Assembly: GCA_016280345.1 (NCBI GenBank)
Contig: JAEEGN010000108.1
Span: forward strand, 1 to 32,195
DNA from: Selenomonadaceae bacterium
GTDB taxonomy: Bacteria; Bacillota; Negativicutes; Selenomonadales; Selenomonadaceae
Length of the DNA: 32,195 nt
Direction of reading: 5' to 3'
This document shows, one piece after another, positions 1-10,153 of the stretch. A model generated the notes under the pieces. It saw only the letters and a program-made list of their open reading frames with translations. It was not told the DNA's origin and did no database searches. Position 1 is the first letter of the stretch, and every line of letters starts with the position of its first letter. A program made the translations under genes and the position numbers.

Positions 1-145
1 GAGAAAAGGATAACTGTTCAAAACAGTTCAGCAAATCCCCCCATTCCTCAGGACAGGCATGGGCGAGAATTTCCAGAGCGTGACCGAAATTATGGAATTC
101 GAATTTCGTTTGAAGTTCCTTAGAGACATACGTATTTAAGTTCAT
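1..145 (-). CDS. Partial CDS (N-terminus only), possibly BglII-like type II restriction endonuclease
   Basis: Minus-strand ORF from ATG at 145 runs off the edge: MNLNTYVSKELQTKFEFHNFGHALEILAHACPEEWGDLLNCFEQLSFS; SD AAGGGAGA upstream. FEFHN.GHALEIL..P.EW resembles N-termini of BglII-like endonucleases from memory. Confidence 0.4.
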   Translation of the reverse strand, partial: MNLNTYVSKELQTKFEFHNFGHALEILAHACPEEWGDLLNCFEQLSFS

Positions 146-181
146 TGTCGCATCTCCCTTGAAGAACGACAGAAAATGGGA

Positions 182-2716
<2,535 letters not shown>

Positions 2717-3361
2717 ACTGAACCCACTCCTTATGCGCAATGCTTCAATCTAACAATCTATTCTATCAAACCGGGCGCCATAAGTCAAAGAAAAAGCGCG
2801 GCGGGCAGGGCGGTTCATAAAAAAAGGGCGAACTGCCGGGGCAATTCGCCCTGTGTCTGATTGGCGGCGAAGACGACGCCGCGGAGCGAAGGCGGTTTCG
2901 CTTGCGTGCATGGGCAAGTCTCAAACGCGAATACCTCCGCTTCCCCGCAACAGGGGCACGGATGCCGTACAATCGTTGCGCTCCCTCCTTGCTTCGATGG
3001 AACTTCTTTTTCGCTTCCCTGGCAAGGGATATGTCCGGTAAATCAGTTTTATGGCCTGATTTCGGCAAAACCAAGAACGCATGGATTGTATGGCTTTCCG
3101 TCCCAATGACAATACGGCTCGCTTTTGCATGGAACCGATCAAACCGGCGGTCGTCCGGATGATACCCCTCCCGATACGCTTCACCGGCATCGGCATTCAG
3201 CAAATCTGCCGGGTATCTGTCAAACCGGACGCTAAAGTCAAGGGAAAAGTGAGGCGGGTTAAAGGTCCATGAAAACGGGGGAGAACTTCGGGAGCGGTTT
3301 TCCTCGTTTCCGGGCGGCGGGCGTGGTATAATGTCAGAAACACGGAAAGGAGTGGGGCGGT

Positions 3362-4090
3362 GTGGCGGAGATGGCCGTTCTTTTTCTCAGCGGCTCCGGG
3401 CCGCGGAGCCCGGAGCCTTATCTTCCCTTCGCGTCGGCGGAGCGTCAGGCTGTCGTCCGGCGGCTGAAGGCCCCGGCGGACCGGAGCCGTTCCCTTTGGG
3501 CGGAGCTCTTTGCCCGGTGGCGGCTGGCGGAACTGGCGGGGGTCCGCCCCGGGGACGTCGCGCTGGCGCACGACGGGAAAGGCGCGCCCGTCTGCCGGGG
3601 CGCGGATTTCGCCCTGAGTCTTTCCCACAGCGGTCCGTATATCGCGGTGGCCGTCGGGCGGCAGGCGGCAGGCGTTGACGTGGAGCGGCGGCGCAAAGCC
3701 TCCGACGCCGTGGCGCAGCGCTGGTTCCGCCCGGAGGAAGCGGCGCTCCTGCGGGCGCTGCCGGAGGACGCGCGGGCGCGGGCCTTTTTCCGGCTCTGGA
3801 CGATCAAGGAGGCGGCGCTGAAATACTCGCGGGAAGGGCTGTCCGGCGGCCTGGAAACCGTGGACTGCCTGGCGCTCTGCGAGGCGGCGCGGGACGGCGC
3901 GGCGGACGCGCTGGCGGCCACGAGCTTCGCCCTGCCCGAGGGGGCCGTCGCCAGCGTCGTGGCGGAGCGGCGGGCGCTGCCGGAAAAGGCACGCTTCTTC
4001 ACGCTGCGAACCGGCGAAGGCGGTATCTACGGCGACGCCGGCTTCATCGAGGGAACGCCGCTCCCGCCGCTGACGGAGGACCTTCGCTGA
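3362..4090 (+). CDS. 4'-phosphopantetheinyl transferase (Sfp-type)
   Basis: LSLSHSGPYIAVAVG...GVDVERRR...FFRLWTIKEAALKYSREGL motifs; GTG start after AAAGGAG; TATAAT about 30 bp upstream. Confidence 0.85.
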   Translation: MAEMAVLFLSGSGPRSPEPYLPFASAERQAVVRRLKAPADRSRSLWAELFARWRLAELAGVRPGDVALAHDGKGAPVCRGADFALSLSHSGPYIAVAVGRQAAGVDVERRRKASDAVAQRWFRPEEAALLRALPEDARARAFFRLWTIKEAALKYSREGLSGGLETVDCLALCEAARDGAADALAATSFALPEGAVASVVAERRALPEKARFFTLRTGEGGIYGDAGFIEGTPLPPLTEDLR

Positions 4091-4128
4091 ACCCGTCCCC
4101 CCGGCAAGCGCGCAATCCGGCAAAAATA

Positions 4129-4161
4129 ATCCCCCGCGCGGGAAGGCCCGGCGGGGGATTC
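4129..4161. terminator. Hairpin between convergent PPTase and folB genes
   Basis: AATCCCCCGC...GCGGGGGATT inverted repeat. Confidence 0.6.
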
Positions 4162-4275
4162 GTAAAGGTGAATGAAAAACCGTTGCGGCGAGCGAAACGG
4201 CCCGGCGGACGGCTCCGCCTGACGCCGCGATCCGACTGCCCGACGCGGCAACCGATTGTCCGTCGGCGGAAGCGG

Positions 4276-4635
4276 TCAGCCCTTGGTCGTGACCTCCACC
4301 TCGACGCAATCGATGGCGCCCTGTACCGGCACCGAGGGCTTGCGGATGGTGGTCGTCACCTCGCCCACGTGGGGGAACACCTGCAGCAACTTCTCGTTGA
4401 CGCGCGTCGCCACCGTCTGCAGCAGCATGAAGCGCGTATTCTCCACGACGTCGCGGACCGCGCCATAGACCACCGCGCCGTCGACGCCGTCGTCGGGATT
4501 GTCGGTCTCCGCCGCCTTGTTGTCGCGGGTCACGCACTCGACGTCGACGAAAAACTTCTGGCCCTGCTCCCGCTCATATTCGTAAATCCCATGAAAGCCA
4601 TAGAACAACATATTGAGGATGCGGATTTTTGCCAT
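4276..4635 (-). CDS. folB: Dihydroneopterin aldolase
   Basis: MAKIRILNMLFYGFHGIYEYEREQGQKFFVDVE... typical FolB length and motifs. Confidence 0.85.
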   Translation of the reverse strand: MAKIRILNMLFYGFHGIYEYEREQGQKFFVDVECVTRDNKAAETDNPDDGVDGAVVYGAVRDVVENTRFMLLQTVATRVNEKLLQVFPHVGEVTTTIRKPSVPVQGAIDCVEVEVTTKG

Positions 4636-4678
4636 GTCCAGAACTCCTTCCTTTCGGTAAACGATTTGATTATGGTAT

Positions 4679-5083
4679 TTATTCGCTGTCTTTTGCCAAA
4701 ATCCTGCCGTCGGGTTCATTTTCCCACAAAAATTTCTCCAGCGCCGCCGCGATGACGGGGAGGCCGAAAGGCTGCCGCTTCATCGTGCCGATGGCCCGGC
4801 GGTAAACGGCCAGCGTCGCCATCAGGAGCACGTCCGTCCGCTCCGCCGAAAACGCGGCCGCCGCCCGCGAAACGGCCGCTTCGCCGCCCTTGGCGAGGAA
4901 CGTCTGCTTCATGAGATTCGCCGCCCGCAGCGGCACGTCCCGGACCTCCACCACGCGGAACACCGCCTTCTCCCGCATGATCGCCACGCCCCGGGGGTCC
5001 GTCCCGATGGCGCGCATCGCCGCCTCCGCCGCCGCCGTATCCTCGACGGCCAGGCGGCGCAGCCGCACGTCCTTTTCCTCCAT
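4679..5083 (-). CDS. Stand-alone domain resembling the N-terminal extension of clostridial dihydropteroate synthase (FolP)
   Basis: IGTDPRGVAIMREKAVFRVVEVRDVPLRAANLMKQTFLAKGGEAAVSRAAAAFSAERTDVLLMATLAVYRRAIGTMKRQPFGL; sits directly upstream of folB in the same orientation. Confidence 0.6.
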   Translation of the reverse strand: MEEKDVRLRRLAVEDTAAAEAAMRAIGTDPRGVAIMREKAVFRVVEVRDVPLRAANLMKQTFLAKGGEAAVSRAAAAFSAERTDVLLMATLAVYRRAIGTMKRQPFGLPVIAAALEKFLWENEPDGRILAKDSE

Positions 5084-5168
5084 CTTCTCCCGCCTCCTCT
5101 TGATTCCGGCTCCGGTTCGTTGTATCATATAGGGAATCCAGCCCACCAGCATCCCGGGAGGTATTGCC

Positions 5169-5246
5169 ATGGCCGACGTCTTCCTCATCATCCTGATCGC
5201 CCTGATGGTCGTTTACGCCTACTGGGACGAACTCTTCACCGAATAA
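5169..5246 (+). CDS. Predicted 25-aa single-TM microprotein
   Basis: MADVFLIILIALMVVYAYWDELFTE; SD GGGAGG, promoter TTGATT-17-TATCAT upstream, terminator hairpin downstream. Confidence 0.5.
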   Translation: MADVFLIILIALMVVYAYWDELFTE

Positions 5247-5287
5247 CCCGCCGATTGCGCGGCGCGACGCCCTGACACCAAAAAAAG

Positions 5288-5311
5288 AAGAGGCCGCAAG
5301 GCCTCTTTTTT
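5288..5311. terminator. Intrinsic (bidirectional) terminator
   Basis: AAGAGGCCgcaaGGCCTCTTTTTT. Confidence 0.75.
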
Positions 5312-5314
5312 CAT

Positions 5315-5977
5315 TCACATGATCCGGCGGGCGCCGATATAGCAGCTCCCCCAATACTCGCTGTCCAGGGAGTCGATGGCGACGCCACGGCTGGTCGAAG
5401 CGTTGATGAAATGCCCGTCGCTCAGGTAAATGCCGACGTGGGACGCGCCGTAATCGTAGGTCGAGAAAAAGACCAGATCGCCCGTCCGCAGGCTGTCCTC
5501 CGAAACCGGACGCCCCAGCTCGTACTGCTCGTCCGCCATCCGCGGCAGCGAAATGCCGGCGTGGGCGAACACGTAACGGACGTAGCCCGAGCAGTCAAAA
5601 CCGCCCGGCGAGGTGCCCCCGAACACGTAGGGCGTCCCCAGATACTCCATCGCCGTCTGTACGATACGGCGGGCATAGTAATTCGAGCCCCGGCTGACCT
5701 CCGGCATATCCTTCCCCAACAGGGCGGTGTACGTCGCCGGCCCTACCGAGCCGTCCGCCTCCATGCCGCGTGCCGTCTGGAAATCCTGAACCGCCGCCAC
5801 CGTGCCCGGCCCGAAGTCGCCATCCGCGACAACGTCGTAACCCAGCCCGGCCAGCGCCGCCTGGACCTCCGCCACCTCATTCCCCTGATCCCCGATGCCC
5901 AGCGACGAAGCGCTCGCCGTCGAGAACCAGCAGGCCGAAATCATGGACGCCAAAAAAACACGAAACCCTTTACGCAA
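5315..5977 (-). CDS. Secreted peptidoglycan-binding NlpC/P60 cell-wall hydrolase
   Basis: Signal-like N-terminus, PG_binding_1 repeat (DGDFGPGTVAAVQDFQ), NlpC/P60 catalytic region (GTPYVFGGTSPGGFDCSGYVRYVFAHAGISLPR...SHVGIYLSDGHFINA). Probable TTG start after AGAGGAG. Confidence 0.9.
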   Translation of the reverse strand: MRKGFRVFLASMISACWFSTASASSLGIGDQGNEVAEVQAALAGLGYDVVADGDFGPGTVAAVQDFQTARGMEADGSVGPATYTALLGKDMPEVSRGSNYYARRIVQTAMEYLGTPYVFGGTSPGGFDCSGYVRYVFAHAGISLPRMADEQYELGRPVSEDSLRTGDLVFFSTYDYGASHVGIYLSDGHFINASTSRGVAIDSLDSEYWGSCYIGARRIM

Positions 5978-5998
5978 AAAGCCACTCCTCTCTTTATT

Positions 5999-6185
5999 CG
6001 CCTGCGAGGTTAGCTGTCGGGTTGGGATAAGAGACACCCCTGCTCCGCCAAGGAAATCCCAGGCGGAATCATTCACCCCATGCGGTCCGCGGACCGCGCC
6101 CCGGGGAAACCGTCGCGCCGCTTCCGAAGCGACCGGGCCTCCGCCGGGGAATTGGTTCCCCCGTTCCTGAGCTGGATTCGGCTTT
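5999..6185 (-). ncRNA. ydaO/yuaA (c-di-AMP) riboswitch
   Basis: Minus-strand 5' UTR of the NlpC gene contains CAGGAACGGGGGAACCAATTCCC, GGGGTGAAT and the hallmark 3' end CCCAACCCGACAGCTAACCTCGCAGGC; TATAAT box just upstream. Confidence 0.85.
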
Positions 6186-6401
6186 CTATTTCCGGCATGG
6201 CAAACCGCCACGTCCAAACTCGAGCCCTATTATACCACAAGATCCAGGAAAAGAAAAAGAAACGATTGATTATGGAAAGATAGGAAGAAGAAAATTAATA
6301 GGAAAATTTTGAAACCGCGAAGGACGGGGGAAAGGAAGCAGACGATGAATTTTTACGCGGCGTTTTTTTCCGATTCCCGCGATGACGAAAAACCGAAAAA
6401 A

Positions 6402-6417
6402 TGTTTCACGTGAAACA
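6402..6417. promoter_or_regulatory. parS centromere-like site 1
   Basis: Perfect TGTTTCACGTGAAACA palindrome. Confidence 0.9.
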
Positions 6418-6442
6418 TTTCGCGCGCCCGAAATCGGAAAAA

Positions 6443-6458
6443 TGTTTCACGTGAAACA
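6443..6458. promoter_or_regulatory. parS centromere-like site 2
   Basis: Second perfect TGTTTCACGTGAAACA, 41 bp from the first. Confidence 0.9.
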
Positions 6459-6802
6459 TTTTTAGTCCGCGGTTTTCTGAAGCGAACCGTTTTCCGCGGC
6501 GGCGTTTTTTTGCGGAGACGGCGGCTGGCAATCGCTGCGAGGCGGCGGAACGGGAAATATATATAAGTAAAATAGAATAAAATTATCCAAAAATCTCGAC
6601 ATAGCGGCCTTTTCCTTTCGGCGCCGCGACGGAGCGAAAGGGGTTGAAAACAGGGCGCGCAAGAGCGGGAAAGCCGCTGCGGACAGGACGTCGGCGGCAA
6701 ACCGATCGCGGTGTGTTCCCACCCGGCGACAGAGGAAACATTCGCTTATGGCGGCCGTTTTGCGATAGACGGCAAATTTTAATGGTTTTTTTTCTTCCCA
6801 AA

Positions 6803-6840
6803 CACCTTTTTTTCTCTCCAAATCGTATGATAATATAGAA
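6803..6840 (+). promoter_or_regulatory. Conserved promoter-like element, copy A
   Basis: CACCTTTTTTTCTCTCCAAATCGTATGATAATATAGAA. Confidence 0.6.
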
Positions 6841-6890
6841 GCGATATAAGCAAGGAGGATTTCATCGTGCCGGTATTTTTTCCCCGGACC

Positions 6891-6928
6891 GTTGTTTTTT
6901 TCATTCCTGAATCGTATTACAGAGTAGA
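6891..6928 (+). promoter_or_regulatory. Conserved promoter-like element, copy B
   Basis: GTTGTTTTTTTCATTCCTGAATCGTATTACAGAGTAGA, upstream of the first GG-leader gene. Confidence 0.6.
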
Positions 6929-6956
6929 ACCGCAAATCACAAGGGGAGGATTTACC

Positions 6957-7346
6957 ATGACGATGTCAAAGACCGAAAAGATGCGGAAACTGTTCGCGGA
7001 GAAGCAGCTCGACACGGAGCAGATGGACGGCGTCGCCGGCGGGTCAGCGGATGAAAAGGCCGACGACTTCCGCTTTCTGAACGTGCTGCTGCGGGGGCAC
7101 CCCTGCCAGCCGGAGCGGTACGGTGAAACCAGAGTCGGAGGATATGAATCTTCGTCGATTACCGATGAGCTCGTTCGTGCCTGGGGTTCTGTCGGGATCG
7201 AGGCCAAGATATTTACCATAAGCAGTAACATGTACGTCGATAACGCGACGGGAAAAGAGATAACACGGAACGAAGTCTTTGCCCTCGCCCAGCAGCGCGT
7301 GGGCAAGCAGCTCCAGCATTCGGACTGGTACTGGCCGGATGATTGA
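6957..7346 (+). CDS. GG-leader precursor protein with long conserved cargo domain (P1)
   Basis: MTMSKTEKMRKLFAEKQLDTEQMDGVAGG|SADEKADDFRFLNVLL...AWGSVGIEAK...MYVDNATGKEITRNEVFALAQ...SDWYWPDD; SD GGGGAGGA. In-frame GTG at 6867 also has an SD. Confidence 0.75.
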   Translation: MTMSKTEKMRKLFAEKQLDTEQMDGVAGGSADEKADDFRFLNVLLRGHPCQPERYGETRVGGYESSSITDELVRAWGSVGIEAKIFTISSNMYVDNATGKEITRNEVFALAQQRVGKQLQHSDWYWPDD

Positions 7347-7765
7347 GACGTACCCTCCCCCCTGCGGGGCGTGACATGCCGGTGGCAGGAGAAAGGAAGA
7401 CCATTCGAAAGGACAGCATTCATCAGGGCCGAATCGAAGACCGGAAAAATGAGGAACCCCCTCCCTTCCCCGAAGGGGCGGAGGCTCGGCCGGGCAAAAG
7501 CGGACGGTTCACAATCCACCGTTACCCAAAGGGCAGACGACGTTCCCGGCAGTTCGCGGGCAGTTTGCCCGGCACAGGCGGGAAGACAACGCTTCCGGTC
7601 TTTTGCAGGATTATCCGGAGATGTGTCGAATTTTATCAGATATACGGAATCAGGCGGTGTTTCCTATCGGGTGATGAAGGGGAGTTCGTATGAACCGGTC
7701 CGCATGCGCGCCGGAAAATATCCATCGCCGCAAAGAAAAACGCCGACGTCTTTGAAGTCGGTGAA

Positions 7766-7879
7766 ATGAACCGGGAGAGCGAGTCATGCAAAATGATCAT
7801 GAAAGAGAAGGTTTTTGGGCGACATGAAATATTCGCTTTCGCAGCGCATCACAAACGGAGGTTTTTGGCCGGGGAATAA
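7766..7879 (+). pseudogene. Possible remnant of the cargo-domain C-terminus
   Basis: MNRESCKMIMKEKVFGRHEIFAFAAHHKRRFLAGE* resembles P1 KEITRNEVFALAQQRVGKQL. Confidence 0.35.
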
Positions 7880-7933
7880 ACGCAACTATATTCTGCGGCT
7901 TTTTGTTTTGAAGAAAACGGAGGATGTGACGGG

Positions 7934-9127
7934 ATGAAACGATATTTCATGGCCGGGCTGGCCATCGTGCTGGCGCTTTCGTTGGGCGCGATCCTCTATG
8001 GGGCGTGGCTCAACGAGCGGGGAGAATACCAGATCACGCGGCGCATGGAGGAGCGGCGTCTGACGCTGCACGGGGCGAAGGCTGCCAGGCGCCGGCTCAG
8101 CCCTCGAATCTCGGTGAACGCGATCAACCTCTTTTCCAACGACATGGCGGACGCCGTGGCGCTGGTGGACGGGCGGATCGTGGAGTGCCTGGCGCCGAAG
8201 GGCAGCTTCGTGCGCCGCGGCGACACCATTTTCGTCCTCGAGAACGAAGACATTCCGCTCCAGATGCAGGAAGCGGCGTCGAATATCCTGCGGGCCCAGG
8301 CGGAACTGAAGCGGGCGGAGAACAATTACACCCGTTATCAGATATTGAAGGCCCATGACGCAGCCTCTTCCCAGCAGTTCGACGAAGCGGAGGCCGCGTA
8401 TCTCTCGGCGCAGTCGGCGCTGGGGGTGGCCGAGGCGAAGTCGGCCCAGCTTGGCGTGCAGGAATCGCGCCAGCAGGTCATCGCGCCCCTCGACGGCAAA
8501 GTACTGGTGCTTTACCGCCAGCAGGGCGCCTACGTACAGGCCGGCACGTCCCTGGCCCTCGTCGGTGATTTCCGCTTCCTTTACTTCACCAGTCCCCTCG
8601 AAGACGAAGACGCCCGCCATCTGACGGTGGGCCAGGAAGCGGAGCTGGTCTTCCAGAGCGGCGACTTCAAGAAAGTCTACGGCACCGATTACGCCGCGGG
8701 CAATCTCGGCAACCGCCAGACGTTCACCGCCACCATCGCGCAGATCACGCCGCCGCTTTCCGAGCCGGCCGCCATGCGCAACGTGCTCTGGCAGGTGGAC
8801 AACCGCTCCGGCCTCCTGGAGCCGCAGACATACGGCGGCGTCACCTTCCAGTCGAAGGGGGGCCACGACGCTCTCGTCGTGCCGCTGGCCGCGATGGCCG
8901 ACAGCACGAACACGGAAGTCTTCGTCGCCAAAGACGACGGCACCATCGAGCGGCGTGCCGTGCGGACGGGAGCGAACGACGGCGCCTATATCGAAATCCT
9001 GTCCGGCCTTACCGCCGATGAGATCGTCGTGACCAGCGGCGTAGAGGGCCTGACGGACGGCGCCCAGGCCGAAATCATCCTGGACGATACGGATGCGGGC
9101 AAAGCGGAAGGAGGCGCGGCGAAGTGA
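7934..9127 (+). CDS. Periplasmic adaptor / membrane-fusion protein (cassette 1)
   Basis: N-terminal TM, biotinyl-lipoyl and coiled-coil layout (APLDGKVLVLYRQQGAYVQAGTSLALVGD; IEILSGLTADEIVVTSGVEGLTDGAQ). Confidence 0.85.
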   Translation: MKRYFMAGLAIVLALSLGAILYGAWLNERGEYQITRRMEERRLTLHGAKAARRRLSPRISVNAINLFSNDMADAVALVDGRIVECLAPKGSFVRRGDTIFVLENEDIPLQMQEAASNILRAQAELKRAENNYTRYQILKAHDAASSQQFDEAEAAYLSAQSALGVAEAKSAQLGVQESRQQVIAPLDGKVLVLYRQQGAYVQAGTSLALVGDFRFLYFTSPLEDEDARHLTVGQEAELVFQSGDFKKVYGTDYAAGNLGNRQTFTATIAQITPPLSEPAAMRNVLWQVDNRSGLLEPQTYGGVTFQSKGGHDALVVPLAAMADSTNTEVFVAKDDGTIERRAVRTGANDGAYIEILSGLTADEIVVTSGVEGLTDGAQAEIILDDTDAGKAEGGAAK

Positions 9128-10080
9128 ACAACGAGCAGATTTTCAATCGCGCCGCCCTCGACAAACTGCGTTCGCCGGAGAAACTCGACACCCTGATCCG
9201 CATCACCGGCCCGGTGGGCTGGATGGGGCTGGTCTCCATCGCCGTCCTCTGCTTCGCCATCGTGCTCTGGTCCATTTACGGCTCTTTCACGGAAAAAGCC
9301 GACGGGAAAGGGCTGATCCTCGATTCGGCGGGCGTCGTGAACATCACCCATACGGCGGGCGGGAAAATCACCAAACTGTACGTCCAGACCGGCGAACATA
9401 TCCACAAGGGGCAGCTCGTCGCCCGCATGGAGCAGCCGGAGCAGTCGGCGGACACCCGCATGGCGCAGTACGGCGCGGAGCTGGCCACCAACGACCGGGA
9501 CGTGCAGGGGCGCGTCTATCAGTACGACGCCAAGCGCCATCAGCAGGCGGCCCGGGAGGATATCTACTCCGACTATGACGGCGTCGTGGACGAGGTCATG
9601 GCGATGGAGGGCGAACTTTTGCAACCCGGCAGCCCTGTCTGTTCCGTGCGCCTCACGCAGAACCGGGACGAGCTGACCGGCGTATTCTACATTCCGGTCG
9701 ATAAAGGCAAGCGCGTCGAGCCGGGCATGACGATCCAGCTGGCGCCGAACGGCGTGGACGTCACCCAGACGGGCAGCCTGATCGGCGTGGTGAAAAGCGT
9801 TTCCCAGTACCCGATTTCCGCTGAGGGCGTGAAGAAAGGTCTCGGCAACGCGCAGCTCGCCCAGTACGTCCTTACCCAGGGCGGCGGGGCGGCGGTGGAA
9901 GTGAAGTTCGAGTTGGTGAAGGACGAAAGCTCCGAATCGGGCTACCTCTGGACCTCCGTGGTCGGACGTCACAAGCCCATCACCGCGGGCAGTTTCTGCA
10001 CCGGCTCCATCGTCATTGAGCGGGAGCCGCCGATCGAGAAGGTTTTCTACAAGATCAGCCAGTGGCTCCGGAGTCGGTAA
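9124..10080 (+). CDS. NHLM-type bacteriocin system secretion protein (HlyD-like, cassette 1)
   Basis: ALDKLRSPEKLDTLIRITGPVGWMGL...VLWSIYGSFTEKADGKG...VFYIPVDKGKRVEPGMTIQLAP...; GTG start overlapping the upstream stop. Confidence 0.85.
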   Translation: MNNEQIFNRAALDKLRSPEKLDTLIRITGPVGWMGLVSIAVLCFAIVLWSIYGSFTEKADGKGLILDSAGVVNITHTAGGKITKLYVQTGEHIHKGQLVARMEQPEQSADTRMAQYGAELATNDRDVQGRVYQYDAKRHQQAAREDIYSDYDGVVDEVMAMEGELLQPGSPVCSVRLTQNRDELTGVFYIPVDKGKRVEPGMTIQLAPNGVDVTQTGSLIGVVKSVSQYPISAEGVKKGLGNAQLAQYVLTQGGGAAVEVKFELVKDESSESGYLWTSVVGRHKPITAGSFCTGSIVIEREPPIEKVFYKISQWLRSR

Positions 10081-10153
10081 ATAATTCTGCGATAAGAAAA
10101 AATGAGTTTCTTACTTCAAAAAAAGTCAGGAAATTTTTGGAGCAGATGGATTT

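Noticed and set aside
6353-6700. 115-aa minus ORF containing NVSRETF/MFHVKH
   Set aside because: These peptides are just the translation of the parS palindromes.
7343-7769. Overlapping 116/132-aa ORFs after P1
   Set aside because: No SD, Arg/Pro-rich, hairpin-bearing intergenic sequence; not protein-like.
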